Assembly (NCBI RefSeq): GCF_000002875.2
Contig: NC_009414.2
Span: 783,001 to 847,000 of the forward strand
DNA length: 64,000 nt
Source of the DNA: Leishmania infantum JPCM5
Lineage: Eukaryota > Euglenozoa > Kinetoplastea > Trypanosomatida > Trypanosomatidae
Direction of reading: 5' to 3'
The notes beneath the pieces were generated by a model, which did no database searches, was not told the DNA's origin, and saw only the letters and a list, made by a program, of their open reading frames with translations. Of the stretch, positions 1 through 11,263 are shown piece by piece; position 1 is the first letter of the stretch, and each line of letters starts with the position of its first letter. The position numbers and the translations under genes are program-made.

Positions 1-194
1 GGCCGCCGACATCAGCAGCAATACATCGCTCCGGCCTCCCTACGCCGCCGGCACTTGGACCCTGTCAACACCAGACGTGGCTTGGGATCGGCAGGGGATA
101 CATAGGGGCGGGGGAGGCTGCTTGAGTTCTCTTCCCCCGCAGAGTCCGTGCACCACTGGGGACCCTGAGGATACGACACACGGAGATGTCCCTC
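1..194 (-). repeat. Retroposon 5' segment, copy D (cut by window edge)
   Basis: Matches 3836-4029 and the equivalent part of 10795-11263 with very few differences. The rest of this element would lie beyond the start of the window. Confidence 0.65.
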
Positions 195-949
195 GTTCTC
201 GGGGTGCGAGAGAAGCATGAAAAGAAAAGCTCCAGTCACGGCCGAAGTTTTTTCTTCACGGCAGCGAAGGTGTTACCTACAGAGTCCACATAAAGACATA
301 CGCAAGCCGCTACACCGACACCTTCGTGCCATGCATCGGCGAATTGAAACAACGGCAGAGAGCGACACGCAAAGATGCGAGCGAAGAGGCGTAGAGGAGG
401 GCGATAACAACAGCAGCACCGGCAGGGGTAAGAGCAGTATCAAGAGGCAGGGATGTGAGTGGAAAAAGACGATAACAAATGAAGACACCATGTTGGAAAT
501 ATGCCGAAGACCGTTAAAGATAAAAGAAGACAAGAACAGTTTTCAACACTGGATACTGCCGCCGACGCCACATTCCACACGCACATAGCTAGCAGCCGAG
601 GGCAACGATGCAAACGGCGAAACCCATATTAATAATGAGACACAGAGCGGTAGAGATGCGGACTTGGTGCAGTACACGCGCACTACAGGGAAAGAGAAGC
701 GAACACACACGAACGCCGTCGGTGAAAACACACGAGCACCTACATGAAAACCAAATAAAAAACACCCACACGCAATGATAGAAGGGCCACCTAAACACAC
801 TCCCCCACCCACGCACAAATCGCAAAAAACAATGAGCCATAGAATCAACGAATCACAATGACTACGTCGGCATACCGCAAAGAGAACAGGATATAACGCT
901 TGGACACATCTCCGCAGCATACACACACAAAAAGCATTTTCTCCTCTCC
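195..949. other. Spacer between two retroposon relics
   Basis: A-rich on the plus strand; no gene, repeat or RNA recognised. Confidence 0.45.
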
Positions 950-1356
950 ACGTGTCCAATACCATCACAAGTAAATCACCAAGCACACGCATACCACGGC
1001 CACAGCTGTCCACCTACTCATGTAGGAATGCAGCTGAATCCTGGTCGTCTAGGACGATCTGTCCTGCCGTTGCGTCCGGTCAAGCGTGTGGCGGGATGTG
1101 CTTGACCATCCGCATCACTTCTGCACCATACGTGCTGCCCGATCGGCGCCACACGGAGACATGGGTGGGCTGCACACCTTGGATCCCCAGGCGGGCCCGC
1201 GTCCAGGGACGTGCTCCAGCGCGGAGGCGATGGCGTCTGTCGTGCAGCTAGCAGGAGGTGGCCTAGGCGCATGCCGGGCGAGATCAAAGAGGAAGTTGAT
1301 CAGCCTCAGGTCATGACCCTCTGCACACCCGGCCTGTATGCCATGCCTCGCCCTGA
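950..1356 (-). repeat. Retroposon 3' segment (SIDER/DIRE-like), copy A
   Basis: About 407 bp, roughly 98% identical by eye to 36691-37096; taken as the 3' portion of the degenerate element because it lies beyond the zinc-finger remnant in the element's reading direction. Confidence 0.6.
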
Positions 1357-3556
1357 GTCACCTCAAGCCGCGGCATCCCACAACGTGGTGTGCTGACTCT
1401 CCGCATCGAGGTGTGAAGGATCCGATGGTGCAACTCGGGGTGCGCTCGCCATGCTTCCGGCATCTACGCCTCATCAGCCAATCCCGGTCGGATGTGGGAG
1501 ATGCCGCGCGCTTCGGACGCACGCACTGCGGCGTTCATTGGTGTAGGCCTCCTCCAGCCTTTTTCGTCGATCAATCTTGTTACTTCAGCCTCTGGATGTC
1601 TTGTTTAGATGTGACAAACCGTACCAGCTGTGCTTGGCAGCGCGTACGCATAATGCTCAAATTTCTGTATCCTGAGGCCTGCTTCACAACGGCGTTGCTG
1701 TACGATGAGGAGGGCTGCCTCTTTCATCAACCATATCCGTAGATCTCACAGGGTGGCGTGTGTGGATGGCTTGCCCGCGCGTGCCCCTACATCTGGGACG
1801 CTGCTATGAGTCTGGGACGGCAGTGGGATTCCACCCTCTCCAGAATCCGCTCACCTCTGACAGGAGCGGGTGTGCCAGGCGGAGGAGGCCCGTCGATAGA
1901 CATGTGCCTGTGCACAATAAGCTCACAGCTTGTCTCTATGTGCTTTTGGGGATGGGTAGTGAGACAGCGGGCAGAGGCAGACACCCGAGAGGGGGCTGGG
2001 GAAGCCCATGCTGCGCGAGTGAGGTGTGCGTAGTAGGGAAACCGCGCGCAAGATCGTGGCGTGAAATGAGGCGTGCTTCGAGCGCCGGGTGACCCGCGAA
2101 TGCCGCGGAGCACACCGAGCACATCGCCTCGTGAGACGTCATCGCAGGAAAAGCTAGGAGGGGTGGGACTACCACCATTCTAGCGCAGTAGCAGGCAGCA
2201 CCTGTGCCCAGATGCGTCACCACATACAATCTCTCACCGCTGCAGGGCCTGTGCTGAGCGCCACAGCTTCGCTGCTTCGCACCCAGCGTGGTAGCTGCAA
2301 GCAAGGAGGCCGCAGCCCTTTGCCGCTGCACCCATGAGTGCAGTATTATCATGGAGCACCGCTGCCGCTCCTGGCTTGATGTCGATTTGTACCGGGCCAT
2401 CTGCCCACAGCGGGCAGGGATGGGGAGGGCGGACGCGTTGAGGTGCGAGCGACCGCTGCGCATGAAGTACGTGACTGCGTGCTGGGCCCCGAAGGGGTCG
2501 GTGACTGCGTACACCCGTATGGGAGCTGCCGAAGGGCCGTGACAAACAGCTTCATCCTGCGTGTGTAGCTCCCGTTCCAAATCCGCAGGGTAGCCTCCTG
2601 GCGTGAGTGCGTGCTTCGCTTAGAGGGGGCACTCAACGCCACGAAGTGCTCCAGTGACCGATGCTCCTCTCTCCCGAGGGCGTACAGAGTGCGAGGTCGT
2701 CGGCTAAGGAGGCGTGGTGCAGTCCGCGTCTCCTGTTCATCTCCACTTTCAGCGAGCCCACTGCACTGATGAAGAAAAGAGGCCCTATGGCTGATCCTTG
2801 TGGGGTTCCGCATGCACACCCTGGCCGTCATCGACTCCCTCTTGCGGAAGCGAGCACAGCCGCGACGATTGTCGGAGAATTCCGTGATTCAGCGAGTATG
2901 ATACGGGTCTACGCCAAACTTCTTCACTGGCGTTGTGAGAGCGCCGTGATCGGCGGAACTACACGCACGCGAGCGTGAAGTCTGCAAACACTGCTCCTAC
3001 CTTGCAACCCTGCTGGGGTTGCACTACTTTGTGAAGCACTAGGTCCAGGGGGCTCCAGTGGAGTGCTGAGGACGCCAACCAGACGACTGTGGTAGAAGCC
3101 CGTCTTCCAGATCGTCGAGCAGTCGTCGCGAGACCGTTTCCCCAAGTAACTAGCGCAACTAGCTGGTCCGCGGCACAGGGGCCGCAAGACGCGAGTCCAC
3201 CGTCCAGCTTGTCCAGCCTGAGGAGGGCCCTTGTGAGCGCCTCTTTCCATGCAGCAGCGACAGGGCCGGTGCCGACGCCCTTCTTGTCGATAGCAGCGCT
3301 CCTTTGCACTACATCGTGAGGAAGCGGAAACTCTCATAGGCAATTTTCTCCAGTCCCCGCGCGGAGCCGCAGTGGAATTCACGAAGTGCCATCTCTACCT
3401 TACCCACCTTGAAGGATTTGGAAACCGTGAGGCTCCAGAACAGCAAAAAAAAATCGAAAAATGCAATGGCGTTACAGGCCGCTTCCTCCTCACCGTGTCT
3501 ATTTTCTGTAATAGGGCATGAGGCTCAACGCCATTCTGCCCCACGACCCGGTCACG

Positions 3557-4026
3557 GGCCCCATGCGCCTGGTCCAAAGCAGCGCTAGACACGCGCAACG
3601 TACAGCAATGCGGCGACGCAGTCATCTGCGAGCACGGCCCCGGCATTAAACTCCACCCACCCCACGCGCCTCAGGCCTCCCGCCCTCCCACACACACACA
3701 CACATCAGTAGGCCAGTGCGAGGGGATCTGGGTGATAGGTTGCGCTCGAGCCAGGCTGACACTCTGCCCATCATGTGGATGGCACAAGCGTGTGCACGGT
3801 CGCCGCTCGCTCCAGCAGAACACTGTCCATCACCTGGCCGCCGACATCAGCAGCAATACATCGCTCCGGCCTCCCTACGCCGCCGGCACTTGGACCCTGT
3901 CAACACCAGACGTGGCTTGGGATCGGCAGGGGATACATAGGGGCGGGGGAGGCTGCCTGAGTTCTCTTCCCCCGCAGAGTCCGTGCACCACTGGGGACCC
4001 TGAGGATACGACGCACGGAGATGTCC
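3557..4026 (-). repeat. Retroposon 5' segment (SIDER/DIRE-like), copy A
   Basis: The 5' part of the degenerate element at 950-4026, nearly identical to 10795-11263, and over its last 190 bp to 1-194. The near-identity contrasts with the decayed reverse transcriptase behind it. Confidence 0.7.
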
Positions 4027-6280
4027 CTCCTCATCAGGGAGGCGATCAGGAAGGGGAGAAAAGCCGTCGTGGTACGGAACGGTACCTTTTTTTATTTCTC
4101 TCTCATAAAACGCGCAGTTCAATGCGCCAGTCACGGGCGCCGTTATGTCGAATTTCACGTAGCCGTCGAGGAGGGGCACACTGCTCGTCTCGGCGGCAAG
4201 ATTCACCTGAAAGCGGAAGCGAGGAAGATACTCAAGACATCCAAAGTGCGAGTCAACAGCGATGCACACAACGCTAAGAAGTGTTGGGCATTCTCTTTCG
4301 TTTTTTGCTGCTGTTTGCGGGGCTCTGGTCCTCTCTGCACGAGATGCGCCATTCCCTTGCTTCTCCTTCCGTGCCCCGTTTGGTTTATACATATATATAT
4401 ATATATGTATTCGTTTAGAAAATGTCATATACGAATTGCGTCTTTCTCACCTGTGCGCCGATGAATCGCCCCGTTCGGTACCCGCCAGTTCCCGCGGAGA
4501 AGAGCCTCCCCTCCGCGGACGCGAATGGGCAGCACCCCCGGCGCCGTCATCTGGAAAAGAAGGAACACGTGCGCACAGCTGCTCGTGCTCGCAGCTCCTT
4601 GTAGCAATACGCTAGAGACGGTCGTCGATAACTCCGCGGCTCACGCTCTCAGACATGAAGACACATCCATCCACCACACGCAAACAAACCTGTGCGGCAA
4701 CAGCATGGCAGCGTAGAAATCGACAAGCGAAAAAGAGAAGGTGATGTGCAGCAGAAGCACAATCATCGCGACCTACACTTTTCCATCCGCAAAGGTGCCC
4801 GTGCAAGGGGTGCGATGCGCTCTTGTGGGCTTCCGGTGGACGCGTGGGGTCATGGAGGCATAACAAAGATATTTGCAAGACAAGAAAGAAAGGGAGCTGG
4901 AAGGAGAAAAAACAAACACAAAAACAAACAAAAAAACGAACGAGCAGTCAGTGACCGAATGGGAGCAAAGAAGAGGGACGAGGAGAGAGGAAAAGTGCAA
5001 GACAACATCATGCGGGGCCGCAGATGCATTGTTGTGTACGCGTTTCTTCACGGCACTACTCACTCTGCACCCATTTCTCAACGTCTACTCAGAGCAGATG
5101 CACGATCGACCACAGTGTGTGTGTGGAGGGGAGGGGGGGGATCGAAAGGGAGAGGAAGAGTGAAAGGCAACGCAAAGAAAGCAAACAAAACCAGAGAAAG
5201 ACAAAAAGAAAGCAAAGGAACACAAAGAGGAGGAGAGACGGCGTGCCGTAAGGAATGTGACTGAGAGCGAGAATCATGAGGAGGCGAGCCAACGTAAAGC
5301 ACTGAAAAAAAAAGGCAGAATGAACATTTAAGAGCGTCAGACTAATAACGATGAGACAACGCTTCACGGCAGGGGCGGAGCTTCACTGACACATAGAGGA
5401 AAGAGCCACAGGAGAAAAAGAAGGCATGCGGATAGCGAAGCGTTTTTCTTAAGAGGATTCTTCCGTGATCTCAAAGGATAGATGTTAGAGGGGCTCTAGG
5501 AGGTTTGGAGGGGAGAGTGCGGGGAGTCGAAAATATGGCGAGGCGGAAAAAAAATCAAAGGAACAAAGAGATGCCACCGGAGAAGCTCGAAGTAGACACA
5601 CACACACAAGTAGAATATGCCGCTTTCACGAGTTTCTTGTTTCCTGTCGGAGAAGGCAGTGGAGGTAAGACACACCTTATAACTTCTTCACACTACCAAG
5701 CAGCGCACAAAGAAAAACAAAAAAGGAGTTGTATACAAATAAGTTGAAGCGCTCGTGCATTTTTGCGTTTGTTCACAGTTTGGCTTCTCCTCATCCCCTT
5801 TCACCTGTTCGTGCGCTGTGGTCTCTCGCCTCCCTCCCTCCGTCTGCCTACCTAGGCGTTCGGTTACACACCGTAGAAAGCAGTCGGCGACGGTCACGCC
5901 GGCATACAGGTTTCTTTCCAAATCCGTTTCGGCACTTTTCACCACATTTCTATTCCTTCCTCTTCACACGGTGGGTGCCTACTATGTTTTGTTCTGTCAC
6001 CCCGGGCAGGACCGCGTATCGTCGTTGGTTTGCGCTGTAAACAGGCATTTCTGTCCGCATGCGTGCTCGATGCTCACCCTGGCCCTTTCTCTTTGTCGTC
6101 CCCCTTCACCTGGGCTTGCCTTCTCCACGCCACACGCATACCCATACGGTTTCTTTTCCCTCTCGCGTGCGCGCGTCACGGGATACGTTACTGCCCCCTT
6201 TTGTGCACGCAGGTGTGGGTAATCATCGTGCTTATGTTGTTTTCTGCACTTTTTTTTGTCGGTACTTTTTGTTTGCGACG
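4027..6280. other. RRM paralogue 1 proximal 3'UTR
   Basis: A 2.2 kb stretch with an AT repeat at 4389-4407, A-rich tracts at 4.9-5.7 kb and a pyrimidine-rich plus-strand stretch at 5.75-6.28 kb. No credible gene. Confidence 0.5.
4389..4407. repeat. AT dinucleotide repeat
   Basis: Short alternating AT run on both strands, able to form a small hairpin. Confidence 0.8.
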
Positions 6281-7792
6281 TTACTGGCTTAGGTCGTTGA
6301 GGCTCGCTGGTGCGGCCAGATATGCGTTGTTCCCGCGGCTGGCAAAGTGGTTATTCGCGACGCCTATGCCCGGCCCCGGCGGGTGGAGCGCCACCGGCGA
6401 GCTGTGAAGGTGATGCGACGCCCCAAAATGCATGTTCACGAGCGGCGCTGTGGGATACGCAATGGAGGAAACTAAAGGGGTGCTGGGCCCAGTTGAGTTG
6501 TGCGTCGAGGACACCGGCGTGACCGGCGCGTACGGGTTGTGACGGTAGCTGCCGCTTGTGCTCAAGTTGCTGCTGCGACGTACCGGCGTCATGGGCGCGT
6601 GCCCGCTCGCGTCCAGCATCCCGTTACTGCCGGTACCGAGGCCGTTGGCGAGGGCCCCAGAGTTCTCCATTTCCGGGCCAAAGCTAAAGTTCAGTGGTGT
6701 GCCAGGAGAGCTGCGGCTCGGTGTCTGGTCAAGGCCGCCGTAGTGGGTGAAGCTGTTGCCGAAGTTGTTTGCGCTTGTGGGGTTAAAAGTAACGTTGAGG
6801 AAGGACCCCGAGCTGGGAGTGGGAGATTGCTGGGGCTGGCCGGACACCGCCTGCGTCGGCTGTAGCGTGGACGGTGCCAGCATCGACGACGCCGGCGGCG
6901 CTGCGGGCTGGCCCATTCCTGGCGGTGGGCCGCCGCCTCCATGACGGCCAGGGGCAAAGTGGTGGGAAATGCTGGCGAAAGTCGGCGGGTGCAGCGAGGC
7001 GCTGGTGCCCTCCATGTGCATATCAGAGGCGGAGTAGGAGTTTGCGAGGGTGCTCCCGGTGCGGCTGTGGCCAGGGCTGGTACGGATCGGCAGGGGGGGC
7101 GGCGGCGGCGGCGGCGGCAGTGGCGCGTTTTGGATCTGGACAGCAAATCCCTTGTTGCTGTCGAGAGCGGCCGTTGGAGACCCGAAGTTGTGTATCGTAT
7201 CGAGGTGCTGCTGTTCCGCCTGCTGTTGCTCGCGCCGACGACGACGCTCCCGCTTCGTCTCTTCGGAGTCGGCGTACTTGGCCAAGATGGCAACCGACGT
7301 ATTGAAGTAGGTGCGGTTACCGTGCAAACTCATCAGGGCACGCTTCGCGGATTCGACGCTGTCGAACTCGGCATAGACTACCCAGACGCTACCGCCGAAG
7401 TTGTCCTCGCGCATCGCGCAGTAGGTGAGCGGACCGAAACCGCGCAGAAACTGTTCCACCTCCGCCTGCGACAGCTTCAGCGGGATATTGCGCACGTAGA
7501 GGGCGTTGCTTTCCTCCATGGCGACCTTGCCATCGTGCTTCGACGGGAAGATGCAGAGATTAAAATTGTGGCCGTGCAGTGTGACATGGGTCTTGTTCAG
7601 CTTCTCGTACGCCGTGCGACCGGCGTCCTCAGAGGCGAACAGCACGAACCCGAAGCCTTTGCTCTTGCCCGTTGTGGCGTCCAGCATTACCTTGGCGCTG
7701 GTGGGGTTGTACTGGACAAAAATTTGCTCTAGGTCGGCGTCAGTGAGGTTGCGTGGCAGCTTCGCCACAAAGAGGTTCTGTAGGCTAGTCAT
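6281..7792 (-). CDS. Double-RRM RNA-binding protein (paralogue 1)
   Basis: A 503-residue RNA-binding protein. RRM1 (about 5-85) has RNP2 NLFVAKL at 6-12 and RNP1 KGFGFVLF at 45-52. RRM2 (about 96-175) has RNP2 ALYVRNI at 97-103 and an atypical RNP1 VWVVYAEF at 136-143. A basic RERRRRREQQQAEQQ stretch follows, then a polyproline run near 226-236 and a long Ser/Pro/Gly/Asn-rich tail. The head closely matches its paralogue at 12816-14324; the tails do not align. Such proteins in trypanosomatids bind 3'UTRs and control mRNA stability or translation; targets cannot be read from sequence. ATG 7792 is the only sensible start. The gene is followed by at least 6 kb without a gene on its transcript. 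Confidence 0.88.
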   Translation of the reverse strand: MTSLQNLFVAKLPRNLTDADLEQIFVQYNPTSAKVMLDATTGKSKGFGFVLFASEDAGRTAYEKLNKTHVTLHGHNFNLCIFPSKHDGKVAMEESNALYVRNIPLKLSQAEVEQFLRGFGPLTYCAMREDNFGGSVWVVYAEFDSVESAKRALMSLHGNRTYFNTSVAILAKYADSEETKRERRRRREQQQAEQQHLDTIHNFGSPTAALDSNKGFAVQIQNAPLPPPPPPPPLPIRTSPGHSRTGSTLANSYSASDMHMEGTSASLHPPTFASISHHFAPGRHGGGGPPPGMGQPAAPPASSMLAPSTLQPTQAVSGQPQQSPTPSSGSFLNVTFNPTSANNFGNSFTHYGGLDQTPSRSSPGTPLNFSFGPEMENSGALANGLGTGSNGMLDASGHAPMTPVRRSSNLSTSGSYRHNPYAPVTPVSSTHNSTGPSTPLVSSIAYPTAPLVNMHFGASHHLHSSPVALHPPGPGIGVANNHFASRGNNAYLAAPASLNDLSQ

Positions 7793-10734
7793 TAGTTTTC
7801 CTTTTTCCTTTTTGATGGTGTCTCACCTGTTTCCTGCTTTCGCTACTTCGTTCCTTTTTGATGTGTGCGTGTGCAAAGCAGAGCAGGGAGGCGGGTGGGG
7901 GTGATGCGTCGGAGCAGGGAGGCGTAGGAGGGGTCGCTATGAAGGTCAAAAGTGGGAGGGGCTTATGCAGCCATCATGATGTTTGGGTACACATCGTGCA
8001 GAGACACGGTTTGTAAATCCAGTGGCGCGCGGTGAAGGAGGAGGAGAGGGAAGCGGAGAAGCCGGAATGACGCGCAGGGCGCGTGAAACAAAGGTTCAGA
8101 TGCCACAGACGGGCACGTCGCATATCGCCACGGAAGCAGCGCGTGGGGCCATGCGAAGGAAGGTAGGCCATACCTCCGATTATCGGTGGTGCTGCGCCGG
8201 GGTCGGCTTACGGCACCCCACCAATGGAGAGAAACGCAGAGAACACGGTATTCTAAAATCCTACGCTGCGCCCTCTTTGTATGCTGGGGCAGTGTGTGCG
8301 CCCCTTGTAGGCCTCATCATCCCACGTGAGCCGCCGGGCAGCGAGTACCACAGACGCAATGACTGCGCTGCGAGTGTCGGTCTCTTTTGTTGCTGTTGAG
8401 GAAGCGGCCCGCTACGGCGCGGACAGCTTCGAATACGCACACATATATGCACACATTAACATAGATCTATACATGTCTACTTATCCATCTATATAGATGG
8501 ATATGTATAGATAGTGCTATAGATATGTATTCTGTCGTGTGGGCTTGCATACATCCGTGGGTGTCGTGTCGAGGTAAGACGAAAGAGGAAGAGACTCTTG
8601 ACAACATGGTCCATCGCTCGTGTCACCACATGTGTGGCAAATCGAATAACAAGAGGACACACACACACACACACAAAGAAGATGAATGCCAAGGTGGGCG
8701 CGATGAATACTGAAACAAAACATAGACGAAGAGAAGCAGCGCAAAAGAGGATGCAGACAAGGAGAAGAGCGGCAAAGCAAGCTGAACACCACCACTGCGT
8801 AAGCCGGTAGGGCGCTATCAACACACAACAGACACACCTCGTGTTGCGCTTCCTTAGTCCGTTACTCGTTTCTTTTTTTCGTTCCGCTTTGGGGGAGGGA
8901 GCACATGGTTACCATCACCGCATGAAGCGAAAGGGAAAAAGGGACGCATTCATAGTATCCACGGAGGTCTCGAAAAGAGTTCGTGCAGTCGAACAGACAA
9001 CCCCCCCTCCCCTCCCCACGAACACACATAAACGAACAAGCAGACAGTCGCCGTGAAAACTCGTTTGTTTCGGCAACAGCAGGGAAAGGGACAGCCATCG
9101 GTAAGCACGCAGTTGCACACCCGCGAAAGTGGAAACACAGGACATACAAGCAGCGCCGAGCGACAGAAAGCAAAAGCAAGAAATGAAAAACACTAAATCA
9201 AAGGCCCCGCCTTGAAATCCATGGGCCTCACCGTACGAGTCGAGGAAGCTGCAGCCATCTATTCCCGCTTTTCATTTTGTCCGTGGTGGCCTTCGCTCCT
9301 CATTAACACTGCGAGACCACGATGCATGCATCCGCGAATGCACTGTTTTGTGAAGAGGCAGCACAAGGAGCACGGCAGCGAAAGAAGATATGGGGCTGAG
9401 GAAGAGGAAAAGCCTGTAGCGAGCAAGGGGAGGGTGGTGGGGTAAGATCAAGGGCGGCTTGCAAAACCGTGGCGCTCACTCCTGATGACAACCCTTTTCT
9501 GAGAAAAACGCCAAAAAGGAAACGAAGCAGTAGTAGCTTTACATCAACACATATTGCGTTGAGTCCCTTCGCGGCTAAGCGTGAAAGGGCCAGGTGGAGT
9601 AAGAAACCCGCGTTCTCTGCTGGTTGTGCGCTGCCTAGGGATTCGCCTGTGCTCTCTTCCGCATACACGCACACACTTCGCCCATCCACGTCTTGCTCGG
9701 CACACTTCTTTCTGCTGTAGCACTGCGGCCTAGAACCTCTCTAACTTTCCATAGTCAGCAACTCCCTGCGCCCTCGCGCGAGCGCCGCGGCCCGGCACAG
9801 CTGCGTGGGAGTGTGAGGGATCCCTCTGAGTCTCACAGCGAAGGATCGCTCTTACCACGTCTACACCGGAAAGTTCCTGAAAACGGTGTGCCGGCTGGGT
9901 GCACTATCATCATGCGCATCGTATGCGCATGATCAGGGCCCTTAAACTGACAAGCTGCCAGCCCGTGTGCACGCGCAACACAGCTGCATTGGCGGGCACT
10001 CTGGCAGAGGAAAATGCAGCCCCGTGGCGTGTCGTCTTCCCGCGTGGCACGCTTCCACCCCTGTGAGCACCTCATTGTCTTGTCCCTCCACCGGCTACCC
10101 GACGGGCAGCCCTGCCTTCAGAGCTCTTTGAGGGTTCTCGCGGCTGGTTCTGCCCCTCGGCGCGGAGAGGGCTGCCAGGATCCTCGGCCCGTTAGTGTCT
10201 CTGCTGCCTAGTCCGCCCTTCACCCCTGAAGCCGTGCAAGACGGCGTCTGAATTCGCCTGCTGCCGGACTCGGTGCACCCAACATGCTTGACAACGGTGG
10301 CGGTCTCTGTCGGGGTGGTGACTGGTGAAGCAATGAGCCTAAAGCACTCGTTCCGTTGAGCTGGCGCGTCGTCTGCAGAAAGAGAGGGGAGGAGAGAGTG
10401 CAGGGAGCGAGAGGGGCGTGTGTGTGCATTGCAGCTGCCATGCTGTGCGAGCAGAGGAGAGGATAAACCCAAGAGGTCATGCAGGCAAGGAAGGGGTGAG
10501 TTTTCGGATCATGAGAACGCGCACATCGCGGCCCTGTCCCTGGGCCCTCAGGAGACGGCATGACGCCTTTTCTCGACGGCGGCTACTTGCCCAGTCCGTG
10601 CAAGGGCCCAGCAGCGTCCGCGCGGCCAACAATTTTCTACTGCTTTCAGGGATTCAAAACACAGGGAAGAAAAAAGGATAACAGGCACTGGCCGCAACCT
10701 TCGGACAAGCTTTTTTACTACCAGATGCACACTT
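7793..10734. other. Intercoding region, RRM paralogue 2 to paralogue 1
   Basis: Distal 3'UTR of paralogue 2 and the leader of paralogue 1. It contains ATAGAT-type repeats at about 8450-8530 and a CA run near 8657-8675. A C/T-rich transcript-strand tract at about 7960-7870 could feed an acceptor shortly upstream of ATG 7792. The part 9780-10734 may be retroposon-derived. No gene was recognised. Confidence 0.45.
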
Positions 10735-10794
10735 TCACCGTGTCTATTCTGCCACAGCGCAGGGGCTGGGTACCACTCTACCACGTCTCTCACA

Positions 10795-11263
10795 GGCCCC
10801 ATGCGCCTGGTCCAAAGCAGCGCTAGACACGCGCAACGTACAGCAATGCGGCGACGCAGTCATCTGCGAGCACGGCCCCGGCATTAAACTCCACCCACCC
10901 CACGCGCCTCAGGCCTCCCGCCCTCCCACACACACACACACACATCAGTAGGCCAGTGCGAGGGGATCTGGGTGATAGGTTGCGCTCGAGCCAGGCTGAC
11001 ACTCTGCCCATCATGTGGATGGCACAAGCGTGTGCACGGTCGCCGCTCGCTCCAGCAGAACACTGTCCATCACCTGGCCGCCGACATCAGCAGCAATACA
11101 TCGCTCCGGCCTCCCTACGCCGCCGGCACTTGGACCCTGTCAACACCAGACGTGGCTTGGGATCGGCAGGGGATACATAGGGGCGGGGGAGGCTGCTTGA
11201 GTTCTCTTCCCCCGCAGAGTCCGTGCACCACTGGGGACCCTGAGGATACGACGTACGGAGATG
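10795..11263 (-). repeat. Retroposon 5' segment (SIDER/DIRE-like), copy C
   Basis: This 469 bp block matches 3557-4023 almost base for base; the differences are a few substitutions and the length of a short CA run. It also matches 1-194. Similarity to 3490-3556 continues weakly below, to about 10735. The sharp common end at the high-coordinate side (around the GGAGATG at 11257-11263) fits the 5' end of minus-strand elements. It lies in the 3'UTR of RRM paralogue 2 in sense orientation. The GC-rich sequence below (about 9.78-10.73 kb) may be more of the same element but carries no readable enzyme motif. Confidence 0.65.

Larger units (their letters stand above)
950..4026 (-). mobile_element. 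Degenerate ingi/L1Tc-clade retroposon (DIRE-like)
   Basis: Reverse-transcriptase signatures are readable on the minus strand in order but in shifting frames. First is RLLDDLEDGLLPQSSGWRPQ at about 3124-3065 (the Q-x-G-[FW]-R-x-x-x-ST block). Next is GAVFADFTLA at about 2997-2965 (motif A with its Asp, then a stop). Then GTPQGSAIGPLFF at 2809-2771 and HHASLADDLALC at about 2720-2685 (the catalytic box, LADD in place of YADD). A C2H2-like CSVCSAAFAGHPALEARLISRH follows at about 2125-2060, as in the zinc-finger tail of L1Tc/ingi proteins. Stops and frameshifts make it dead. The 5' end (around 4026) and 3' end (around 950) are set by the homologous copies elsewhere in the window. No endonuclease domain or A-tail was found, so it is internally deleted. 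It sits in the 3'UTR of RRM paralogue 1. Confidence 0.75.

Noticed and set aside
5755..6222. 155-codon plus-strand ORF
   Set aside because: Composition of a pyrimidine-rich stretch; no recognisable domain and wrong strand for this unit.
6941..7732. 263-codon plus-strand ORF
   Set aside because: Antisense shadow of the RRM gene at 6281-7792.
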